5,366 nucleotides of DNA from Candidatus Zipacnadia bacterium (lineage in GTDB: Bacteria > Armatimonadota > Zipacnadia > Zipacnadales > UBA5352). A program made the translations under genes and the position numbers. A model generated the notes under the pieces. That model was not told where the DNA came from and ran no database searches. It saw only the letters and a program-made list of their open reading frames with translations. This document shows positions 1 to 5,366 of this stretch, piece by piece. The stretch lies in assembly GCA_029820915.1 (NCBI GenBank), contig JALGUI010000207.1, forward strand, positions 1 through 5,366, in the 5' to 3' direction. The number at the start of each line of letters is the position of its first letter. Within the stretch, counting starts at the first letter, position 1.

Positions 1-2199
1 CCCGGGGACGGCATGCACGGCCTGGGGTACTACGACCCGAACTTCCCGGACTTCTCCAGCTACTTCGACACCAACTCGGGCACGTCGTTCAGCGTGCCGC
101 TGGTGTCGGGTCTGGCGGCGCTACTGCTGTCGCAGAGTCCGGGCATGGGGCCGGCGCAGCTCATGGCCGCCGTCAAGGGCTCGTGTGACGACATCGACGC
201 CATCAACCCCGGGTTCGCGGGGAAGCTGGGCGCGGGGCGCATCAACTGCGCCCGGGCGCTGGGGCTGGAGCTGCCGCCGCGGCCCGCGCGGGACCCGGCC
301 GCCTTCGACACGGCCGGCGACACGGGTGGCAGCATCACCGTGGTCTGGCAGCTCTCGCTCGACGACGGCGCCGGCGCCGACAGCGTGACGGAGTACAGCA
401 TCCTGCGCCGCCCGGGCGTGTCCGGACCGCTGACGGAGGTGGGGCGCGTTCCGGCGGGGACCACGGAGTTCATGGACTCGACGGTGACAGATGGGGTTGA
501 CTACTACTACGTGGTGCGGGCCACCGACGGCACGCTGTTCTCGGACACAGACGCGGTCGGTCCCGTCCAGTCAGAGAACGACGGCGCGCCACCGAAGGTC
601 CAGGGCGTCTACGCCGAGGACCGGCCCGCCGACGACGGCGGAGCGATACGGGTCGGGTGGAACCCCTACGCGGCGCCGCCGGACTTCGACCACTTCTCGA
701 TCTACCGCGCGCCGGTCCCGTTCACCAGCATCAGTCTGATGCAGCCGATCGCGCAGATCAACGACGCGAACGCGACGGAGCACGTGGACGCGACGACGGT
801 CGATGGCGTGGACTACTACTACGCGGTGACCGCCGTCGATGAGTTCGGTAACGTGGTGATGAGCGTCACGTCGGTCGGGCCGGTGCAGTGTTTCGCGAAC
901 GGCCCGATGACGATCGCGGCGGGCATGCACTTCTTCGGTTCACCGCTGGAACCGGGCAACCGCGATCCCGCCGGGTTCTTCGGGGTCGCACCGGGCGCGC
1001 TGAAGATGGCTCGCTGGTCGCGCACCGACGGGCGGTACGTGCTCTACTCCGGGCCGAGCAGCCTGCCACTGGTGCTGGGGCACGGTTACTGGCTGAAGCT
1101 CGACAGTGCGCTGAGCTTCACGCCGGCCGGCAACGCGGCGCCGTCGGGGAGTCTCAGCTTGGGCCTGGGCACGGGATGGCACCAGCTCGCCAACCCGTAC
1201 TTCAGCGAGATGGACATGACCGGGGCGACCGTCCGGTACCTGGGGACGACCATGGACCTGGCGAGCTCGGACGCGGCGAACATCATGCGGCAGACGTTCT
1301 GGACCTACAACGCCGCGGACAACGGGTACAACCTGATCGCGCCGTTCCTGGGTATCGGCGACAGCGGGATACCGGCGTGGGAGGGATTCTGGGCGCGGGT
1401 GGAGAAGGCATGTACCGTAACGCTGCCCAGGCCCGGCACACTGGCGGTCGCGGGCGGGGCGATGGTCCCGGCGGGGGAGGGGTCTGATGGCTGGGTGGCC
1501 AGGCTGTGCGTGCGGTCACGCGGCGGCTGCGACCGCGACAACTTCTTCGGCGTGTCCGACAGCCTGTCGCGCGCGCAGTCGCTGGTGAGCCCGCCGCCGA
1601 CGGCCGGGGGAGTGGACCTGTACTTCTGCGAGGAGAGCGGGGCGGGGGAGCGGCTGGCGGGGCGGTTCTCGCCCGGGGGAAGCGGCCAGGTGGCTTGGCA
1701 GATGCGGGTGCAGGGGCAGCCGGGCGAGCAGATCGAGGTGTGGTGCCCGGACCCGGGCGCGATCGCGCCGGGGTATGCGGCGACGCTGTCGGACCCGGCG
1801 ACCGGGGCCGATGTGAACGTGCGCAACGGGCGCTATCGGGTGGCCCTTCGCGGCGACGAGACAGCAAGACCCATGCTTCTGAGGTTGACTCGAACCGGCG
1901 GAGCGCTTACACTCACTAGCGTGACGGCACAGCCTACTCGTGCAGGTGGGGCGCAGGTGAGCTTCGGGCTCTCCGCGATGGCCCAATGCACGGTGCAGGT
2001 GCTTAACATCGCCGGGCGTACGGTCCGAGTGCTCGAGCGGGACAGACAGCGGCCGGCAGGCGCGGCGCAGGTGGTGTGGAACGGGCGCTCGGACAGCGGC
2101 TCGACCGTGCCGAGGGGCGTGTACCTCATGCAGGTCGAGGCCGCGGGGGCCGACGGCTCCCGCACGCAGGCGGTGCGCACGCTGGCAATAGGGCGCTGA
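1..2199 (+). CDS. Subtilisin-like (S8) serine protease, C-terminal part, with FN3 and FlgD-like domains (5' partial)
   Basis: Probable secreted endopeptidase. The frame is open from base 1, so the true start, signal peptide and the catalytic Asp and His lie upstream; the ATG at 13 falls inside the protease domain and is not a credible start. Counting codons from base 1, the catalytic-serine motif NSGTSFSVPLVSGLAALLLS has its Ser at codon 29 (85-87), followed by a typical subtilase end (INPGFAGKLGAGRINCARAL, about codons 65-84). Next come two FN3-like domains (about 280-582 and 583-888), each with the strand motif VDYYY-V-A-D. A duplicated module follows (about 901-1431) with G-W/M-H, RW/FW and GYW/GFW signatures, then a Cys-containing beta domain (about 1440-1900). 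The last ~95 residues have the NIAGRTVRVL and VPRGVYLMQVEA motifs of FlgD-Ig or type-A sorting-like domains. The protein ends at TGA 2197-2199. Subtilase and domain order are secure; substrate and export route are unknown. A 50-bp gap separates it from the lipoprotein gene, so co-transcription is likely. Confidence 0.9.
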   Translation, partial: PGDGMHGLGYYDPNFPDFSSYFDTNSGTSFSVPLVSGLAALLLSQSPGMGPAQLMAAVKGSCDDIDAINPGFAGKLGAGRINCARALGLELPPRPARDPAAFDTAGDTGGSITVVWQLSLDDGAGADSVTEYSILRRPGVSGPLTEVGRVPAGTTEFMDSTVTDGVDYYYVVRATDGTLFSDTDAVGPVQSENDGAPPKVQGVYAEDRPADDGGAIRVGWNPYAAPPDFDHFSIYRAPVPFTSISLMQPIAQINDANATEHVDATTVDGVDYYYAVTAVDEFGNVVMSVTSVGPVQCFANGPMTIAAGMHFFGSPLEPGNRDPAGFFGVAPGALKMARWSRTDGRYVLYSGPSSLPLVLGHGYWLKLDSALSFTPAGNAAPSGSLSLGLGTGWHQLANPYFSEMDMTGATVRYLGTTMDLASSDAANIMRQTFWTYNAADNGYNLIAPFLGIGDSGIPAWEGFWARVEKACTVTLPRPGTLAVAGGAMVPAGEGSDGWVARLCVRSRGGCDRDNFFGVSDSLSRAQSLVSPPPTAGGVDLYFCEESGAGERLAGRFSPGGSGQVAWQMRVQGQPGEQIEVWCPDPGAIAPGYAATLSDPATGADVNVRNGRYRVALRGDETARPMLLRLTRTGGALTLTSVTAQPTRAGGAQVSFGLSAMAQCTVQVLNIAGRTVRVLERDRQRPAGAAQVVWNGRSDSGSTVPRGVYLMQVEAAGADGSRTQAVRTLAIGR
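922..1431 (+). repeat. Divergent protein-level duplication inside the protease gene
   Basis: Two copies of an approximately 80-90-residue module lie back to back, copy A at about 922-1137 and copy B at about 1174-1431. Both have the same order of landmarks: GMHFFGSPLEP versus GWHQLANPYFS at the start, ARWSRTDGRYVLYSG versus TFWTYNAADNGYNLIAP in the middle, and LGHGYWLKLDSALSFTPAG versus PAWEGFWARVEKACTVTLP at the end. The DNA is not obviously repeated, so the duplication is old. I believe similar modules follow FN3 domains in secreted proteins of environmental bacteria, but I cannot name a family. A structural or carbohydrate-binding beta role is inference. Confidence 0.55.
1885..1913 (+). 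promoter_or_regulatory. Candidate internal sigma70-type promoter inside gene 1
   Basis: TTGACT (1885-1890, five of six to the -35 consensus) is followed after exactly 17 bp by TACACT (1908-1913, four of six to the -10 consensus). It sits in the region of the protease gene with the least G+C-biased codons and about 335 bp before the lipoprotein start, so it could drive that gene separately. It lies within coding sequence and chance matches occur, so this is only a candidate. Confidence 0.3.
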
Positions 2200-2239
2200 C
2201 GCTCAGGCAGGAACAGTCACAATACCCCGCGGAGGGGGC

Positions 2240-2243
2240 GGAG
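2240..2243 (+). promoter_or_regulatory. Ribosome binding site of the lipoprotein gene
   Basis: GGAG ends 6 nt before the ATG at 2250. A second purine-rich run (GGAGGGGG, 2231-2238) lies just upstream. This site supports the 2250 start over in-frame starts further upstream, such as 2076, which lie inside the protease gene and would bury the signal peptide. Confidence 0.6.
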
Positions 2244-2249
2244 CAGATC

Positions 2250-3305
2250 ATGCACAACAGGTGGGCGCTAGGCTGGCTGACGGGCCCGATCGTTGTACTC
2301 GCCATCGTCGGCTTTGGCTGCGGCGGCGACGATGCGGGAGGTGGCGGCGGTGCGCCTCCGCCTCTGGTCGGCACCGCGACGATGATGGGCACGGTGGTGG
2401 CGGCGGATGACACGCAGACCGCCATCCCGAACGCGAGCATCATCATCCAGGGCGCCAATCGCCAGGCGAACAGCCAGGCGGACGGCAGCTTCGTCATGCA
2501 GAATCTGCCGACGGGCACCTGGGGCGTCCAGGTGCAGACCCCCGACTCGGAGGTGTACGGTACCGCAAGCGCGCAGGTCCCGCTCAACGCGAACCAGACC
2601 ACGCGCGTGACCTTCGCGGTACTGCCGCTGGAAATCGCGGTGCCCGAGCAGATCCTGCTCGACCCCACCGATGTGACGGTGGACCTGAACGGTCGGGTCG
2701 GCTACCGCACGCGGCTCGTCGGGCCGGACAACCTGGCGCTCGACGACCTGCAGCCGACCTGGGTGGTCACCGGCGAGATCGGCACGGTCTCGCCCACGGG
2801 CGTGTTCACGGCGCAGACCGTCGGCGCCGGGCAGGTGACCGCCTACGCGGGCAACGCGGAGCGCGCGGGGACCGTGATCGTTGTCGCCCCGCGGCCGCCG
2901 CAGATTACGAGCTTCCAGCTCACGCCGCAGACGCTGCCTGCGACCGGGGGCGACGTGTTCATCTCCGCGGCCGTCACCGACGGGGACGGCATCCTGCTGC
3001 AGGGCGTGACCGTGAGGATCTTCGCGCCCGGCAACAACATCATCGACCTGAACACGCAGGTCATCAACCCCGCCACCGCCATCGGGTGCGGGGGACAGGC
3101 GAACTGCTACCTGGACGCCAGCTTCGGCGTGACCTTCGCGGTGCCCGCGAACGACAATCAGCCGAGCCCGGACGGGGTGCAGGCGGTGGAGAACTACAGC
3201 GCGCGTCTGCAGGTGACCGACCGCAGCGGCATGACCAGCCAGTCGCCGTTCATCGACTTCGTGGTCCAGGGGATCGACCAGCCGCCGCCGCGGCCGGCGC
3301 TCTAG
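2250..3305 (+). CDS. Probable lipoprotein with carboxypeptidase-regulatory-like and Ig-like domains
   Basis: A 351-residue exported protein of unknown function, probably lipid-anchored to a membrane. Residues 1-23 form a signal peptide: a short basic start (MHNR), then a hydrophobic core (GPIVVLAIVGFG), then Cys24. The lipobox is imperfect, with Gly at -3 where Leu is usual, but Gly at -1 and the Gly/Asp/Pro-rich tether after Cys24 (GGDDAGGGGGAPPP) fit a lipoprotein. Residues about 44-127 resemble the carboxypeptidase regulatory-like fold (GTVVAADDTQTAIPNASIII, then DGSFVMQNLPTGTWGVQV). Residues about 132-212 resemble a bacterial Ig-like (Big_2) domain, with a central TWVVTGEIGTVSPTGVFTA strand pair. 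Residues about 215-346 form a further Ig-like or PKD-like domain (ITSFQLTPQTLPATGG, AAVTDGDG) with Cys280 and Cys286, which could form a small disulfide loop. I chose the ATG at 2250 for its Shine-Dalgarno sequence and signal peptide. It is followed by a strong terminator, so it closes the unit with the protease gene. No catalytic motif is visible; an adhesive or scaffold role is inference. Confidence 0.85.
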   Translation: MHNRWALGWLTGPIVVLAIVGFGCGGDDAGGGGGAPPPLVGTATMMGTVVAADDTQTAIPNASIIIQGANRQANSQADGSFVMQNLPTGTWGVQVQTPDSEVYGTASAQVPLNANQTTRVTFAVLPLEIAVPEQILLDPTDVTVDLNGRVGYRTRLVGPDNLALDDLQPTWVVTGEIGTVSPTGVFTAQTVGAGQVTAYAGNAERAGTVIVVAPRPPQITSFQLTPQTLPATGGDVFISAAVTDGDGILLQGVTVRIFAPGNNIIDLNTQVINPATAIGCGGQANCYLDASFGVTFAVPANDNQPSPDGVQAVENYSARLQVTDRSGMTSQSPFIDFVVQGIDQPPPRPAL

Positions 3306-3357
3306 AGCCGCACGCACCGAAGCTCCCATGGCAGGGGACGACCGCTAATGACGACAC

Positions 3358-3390
3358 GGGGGAACCGGACCCGCTCCGGTTCCCCCTTTT
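3358..3390 (+). terminator. Rho-independent terminator after the lipoprotein gene
   Basis: A perfect 12-bp stem (3358-3369 paired with 3375-3386) closes a 5-nt loop (CCCGC) and is followed directly by TTTT, then GCTTT. The stem starts 53 nt after the lipoprotein stop. The reverse direction lacks a T-run, so it should act only on plus-strand transcription. It separates genes 1 and 2 from the CBM9 gene. Confidence 0.93.
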
Positions 3391-3395
3391 GCTTT

Positions 3396-3429
3396 GGCGA
3401 TGTTGCCGCCGAGGCGATGTTGCCTCCGA
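3396..3429 (+). repeat. Tandem 17-bp direct repeat in the leader of gene 3
   Basis: Two abutting 17-bp units, 3396-3412 (GGCGATGTTGCCGCCGA) and 3413-3429 (GGCGATGTTGCCTCCGA), differ at one position (G3408 versus T3425). A partial third unit may begin at 3430 (GGCAAG). They fill the stretch between the terminator T-run and the Shine-Dalgarno sequence of the next gene. They could be an operator for a dimeric regulator or a slippage duplication. I see no good -35/-10 pair here, so the promoter of gene 3 is not identified. Confidence 0.8.
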
Positions 3430-3434
3430 GGCAA
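3420..3434 (+). promoter_or_regulatory. Small hairpin just upstream of the gene 3 ribosome binding site
   Basis: TTGCCT (3420-3425) and AGGCAA (3429-3434) are perfect reverse complements separated by CCG. The hairpin ends 8 nt before AAGGAGG. The single base by which the second 17-bp repeat differs from the first (T3425) supplies one of the pairs; the equivalent hairpin in the first copy is much weaker. It may affect mRNA stability or translation of gene 3, but no T-run follows, so it is not a terminator. Confidence 0.45.
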
Positions 3435-3442
3435 GGTCGCGG

Positions 3443-3449
3443 AAGGAGG
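3443..3449 (+). promoter_or_regulatory. Strong Shine-Dalgarno sequence of gene 3
   Basis: AAGGAGG is a full match to the anti-Shine-Dalgarno core, 9 nt before the ATG at 3459. It decides the start: an in-frame ATG at 3417 has no such site, lies inside the tandem repeat, and would put 14 mostly polar and basic residues ahead of the signal peptide. Confidence 0.85.
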
Positions 3450-3458
3450 AGCAGCGCC

Positions 3459-5366
3459 ATGCACGGGCATCGCCGTCATCGAAGGTGCGCGGCCGTTGTC
3501 CTGGCGCTCGGCCTGGGCGCGCTGTCGCACGCCGCGAACACCGACGGCCTCAGCCCTCCACTGGTCACCGTCGGACCGGTGACCGTGACGGTTGACGGCC
3601 GGACGGGCGGCGAGGAGTGGAGCTCGGCCACGGCGGTCGGCGTGTTCCTCGGTCCCGGCGCCGCCGCGGCGGGCCGTGGCGTTCGCTGCCTGCTGGGCCG
3701 CGACGCGAGCGGGCTGGCGCTGGCGTGGTCGATCGCGGGCGCGCCTGAGGTCCGGCGTCGCGGGCACGACGGCGAGCTGTGGCGCGATGCCTCGGTGGAG
3801 GTGCTGCTGGCGACGGGCGAGGACTCCCCGCGTTTCCGCTTCATCGCGAGCGCCGGCGGCGATACCTACGAGGACCGCGATGGCGACGCCTCGTGGGACT
3901 GCGCGTGGCGGGCGCTGCCCATGGTGTCCGAGGACGGCTGGCGCGTCGAGATGCACATCCCCTTCGTCTGTGTGGAGGCCGGCTCGCCGGGCGCGGACGA
4001 CGCCTGGCGCGTCAACCTGCTCGTCAACCGCGGCGGGCCGGATGGCGGCACACTTGCCTGGGCCGCCGCCGTCGAGGCGGACGGACAGGCCGCGCCGGGC
4101 TTCCTGCGCTTCTCGGACGCGGCGTCGCCGGTGGGCATCGAGAGCATCGAGCCGGCCGGTGACGGCGTGGTCATACAGCCGAGGCTGACGGCCGGCGCGC
4201 GCCTGCGGGGGGCGCTGTTCGACGGGGAGGACGAGGTGGCGACGTACGAGGCGGCGGAGGCCGCGCCGCTGACCATCACGCCGCCGCGTCCCGGGCGGTT
4301 CCGCCTGCGCCTCGCAGGCGTGGCCGCATCGGGCGAGCTGGTGGTGCAGCGCGAGATCATGCTGACCCGGCGGCCGCCACTGGTGCTCACCGCGCGCAAG
4401 CGGCTGCTCGGGCGGCGCGAGGTGGCGCTGACCGTCGAGGCGCCCGGCCTGGAGCGCGAGCCGGAGAGCTACTCGGTCACCGCGCCGGGCCTCGACCCGA
4501 TCACCCTCGAGCCGAGCCCCGCCACGCCGCGACGCGCGGCCGGGACGATCGACCTGTCGGCGCTGCCCGCGGGCGCGGTGACGCTCACGGTCACGGCGGT
4601 GGCCGAGGGCGGGGAGCTGGCGAGCGAGTCGCTGAGCTTCGAGCTTGCCGAGCCGCCCGCCTGGGCGGGCAACACCGAGGGCCGCGAGGCGTTGCTGCCC
4701 GAGCCCTGGACGCCGGTGGTCGCGCGGGGCACGACCTTCCGGTGCCTGGGACGCGTGATAGACTTCGGCGAGCACCCGCTGCCGGCGGGCATCCTCGCAG
4801 GTTCGACGAGCATTCTGAGCGCGCCGGTGCGATTGCGGGTGACGGTTGACGGCGCGCTGCAGCGCTGGGAGCCGGCGCGGCTGCGCTGGCTGGAGACGAC
4901 GGACCGCCGTGCGGTCGCGGCGATCTCGGCCGACAGCGCGTCCGCGGAGCTGCGGGTGCGCGTGCGTTGCGAGTACGACGGGCTGATGCTCTTCGATGTG
5001 CGCGTCAACCCGCGGGGCGAGCAGCGGGTCGATGAGGTCAGGCTGGAGGTGCCGGTCGCGGCTGATAGCGGCGCCTTCGTGCAGGTGTCGCTTGGCTTCG
5101 CGCCCTTCGTGTGGCTCGGCGGCCATGAGACGGGCCTGCAGTGGATGTGCGGGTCGGACGAGGGCCGGCTGCGGGAGGACCCGGAGCAGGCACTCAGCAT
5201 TCGCCGCGGCGGTCGCACCACGACCTTCGTCGCCGCCATGCTCGAGCAGCCCCTGATGCCCGGCGAGGGCTTCGAGGCGTCCTTCGGCCTGCAGCCCACG
5301 CCGGTGAAGCCGATGCCCGAGGGGCGGCGCGGGTGGCGCGCCGCGAGCGTCGGCGCCGCCGACTTC
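3459..5366 (+). CDS. Secreted CBM9-like / DUF6067-type glycoside hydrolase-like protein (3' partial)
   Basis: The frame runs 636 codons from the ATG at 3459 to the window edge without a stop. Residues 1-25 form a Sec signal peptide: a basic start (MHGHRRHRR), a hydrophobic core (CAAVVLALGLGAL) and likely cleavage after SHA. Residues about 45-219 look like a family 9 carbohydrate-binding (CBM9/DOMON-like) domain: VDGRTGGEEW at the start, LWRDASVEVLL (107-117), RFRFIASAGGDTYED (125-139), GWRVEMHIPF (160-169), WRVNLLVNR (183-191) and GFLRFSD (214-220). Residues about 222-395 are beta-rich Ig-like linkers. From about 402 the sequence matches my recollection of the DUF6067 glycoside-hydrolase-like family: WAGNTEG (402-408), PEPWTPV (414-420), LGRVIDFGEHPLPAGIL, FVWLGGHETGLQWMCGSDE and FGLQPTPVKP (609-618). 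In that family a (beta/alpha)-barrel follows, which would lie past the edge. The likely role is binding and attack on extracellular polysaccharide; substrate unknown. A terminator separates it from the lipoprotein gene, so it is probably transcribed on its own. Family naming is from memory of motifs. Confidence 0.88.
   Translation, partial: MHGHRRHRRCAAVVLALGLGALSHAANTDGLSPPLVTVGPVTVTVDGRTGGEEWSSATAVGVFLGPGAAAAGRGVRCLLGRDASGLALAWSIAGAPEVRRRGHDGELWRDASVEVLLATGEDSPRFRFIASAGGDTYEDRDGDASWDCAWRALPMVSEDGWRVEMHIPFVCVEAGSPGADDAWRVNLLVNRGGPDGGTLAWAAAVEADGQAAPGFLRFSDAASPVGIESIEPAGDGVVIQPRLTAGARLRGALFDGEDEVATYEAAEAAPLTITPPRPGRFRLRLAGVAASGELVVQREIMLTRRPPLVLTARKRLLGRREVALTVEAPGLEREPESYSVTAPGLDPITLEPSPATPRRAAGTIDLSALPAGAVTLTVTAVAEGGELASESLSFELAEPPAWAGNTEGREALLPEPWTPVVARGTTFRCLGRVIDFGEHPLPAGILAGSTSILSAPVRLRVTVDGALQRWEPARLRWLETTDRRAVAAISADSASAELRVRVRCEYDGLMLFDVRVNPRGEQRVDEVRLEVPVAADSGAFVQVSLGFAPFVWLGGHETGLQWMCGSDEGRLREDPEQALSIRRGGRTTTFVAAMLEQPLMPGEGFEASFGLQPTPVKPMPEGRRGWRAASVGAADF

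Noticed and set aside
2076..2249. Upstream extension of the lipoprotein frame into the protease gene.
   Set aside because: It overlaps the conserved FlgD-like domain, gives a low-complexity Arg/Gly sequence, and would place the signal peptide internally. The start at 2250 has its own ribosome binding site.
2268..3329. A 353-codon minus-strand frame opposite the lipoprotein gene.
   Set aside because: Composition is Arg/His/Asp-rich with no domain signature; the plus strand has clear signal and Ig-like motifs.
3394..3422. Possible promoter TTGGCG-17 bp-ATGTTG in the gene 3 leader.
   Set aside because: Both boxes match the consensus poorly, and the candidate -10 is simply part of the tandem repeat.
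3303..3461. Readthrough fusion: genes 2 and 3 are in the same frame, and the frame stays open after the TAG at 3303-3305.
   Set aside because: A strong terminator, a new Shine-Dalgarno sequence and a new signal peptide lie between them, so two separate genes are far more likely.
3459..3536. Possible twin-arginine (Tat) signal from the RR pairs at the start of gene 3.
   Set aside because: The pairs are not in an S/T-RR-x-F-L-K context; an ordinary Sec signal peptide explains the sequence.
4655..4670. GC-rich inverted repeat GCCCGCC-TG-GGCGGGC inside gene 3.
   Set aside because: It lies in coding sequence with a 2-nt loop and no T-run, and encodes a conserved-looking PPAWAG junction; likely a by-product of G+C-rich codons.
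3345..5126. A 593-codon open frame on the minus strand antisense to gene 3.
   Set aside because: It is an Arg/His/Pro/Ala-rich shadow of a plus-strand frame that has a signal peptide, recognisable domains and a perfect Shine-Dalgarno sequence. Long antisense frames are expected at this G+C content.

Overview
The window is G+C-rich (roughly 70% by eye) and holds three tandem plus-strand genes, all for exported or cell-surface modular proteins. The first is cut by the left edge and the third by the right edge. Long open frames on the minus strand are by-products of the codon bias. The protein architectures (a subtilase with FN3 domains and a FlgD-like C-terminal domain, a lipoprotein with Ig-like domains, and a CBM9 plus DUF6067-type glycoside hydrolase-like protein) suggest a free-living, polymer-degrading bacterium of a deep-branching high-G+C lineage. 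Armatimonadota is my best guess; Planctomycetota, Hydrogenedentota or similar phyla are possible. No rRNA or marker gene is present, so this placement is weak inference.

Layout: 1-2199 is the C-terminal part of a subtilisin-like (S8) serine protease. It keeps the catalytic-serine motif, then has two fibronectin type III domains, a duplicated beta-rich module, a further beta domain and a FlgD-like C-terminal domain. After a 50-bp gap, 2250-3305 encodes a probable lipoprotein with a carboxypeptidase-regulatory-like domain and two Ig-like domains. A textbook intrinsic terminator lies at 3358-3390, so genes 1 and 2 probably end one transcription unit. A short leader (3391-3458) with a 17-bp tandem repeat, a small hairpin and a perfect Shine-Dalgarno sequence precedes the third gene (3459 to the window end). 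That gene encodes a signal peptide, a CBM9-like domain, Ig-like linker domains and the first part of a DUF6067-type glycoside hydrolase-like region.

Working together: the genes fit extracellular degradation or surface binding of protein and polysaccharide, but nothing shows that the products form a complex or share a pathway. I see no CRISPR array, mobile element, RNA gene, phage gene or defence system. The least ordinary non-coding features are the tandem-repeat leader of gene 3 and a promoter-like sequence inside a codon-usage dip near the 3' end of gene 1.
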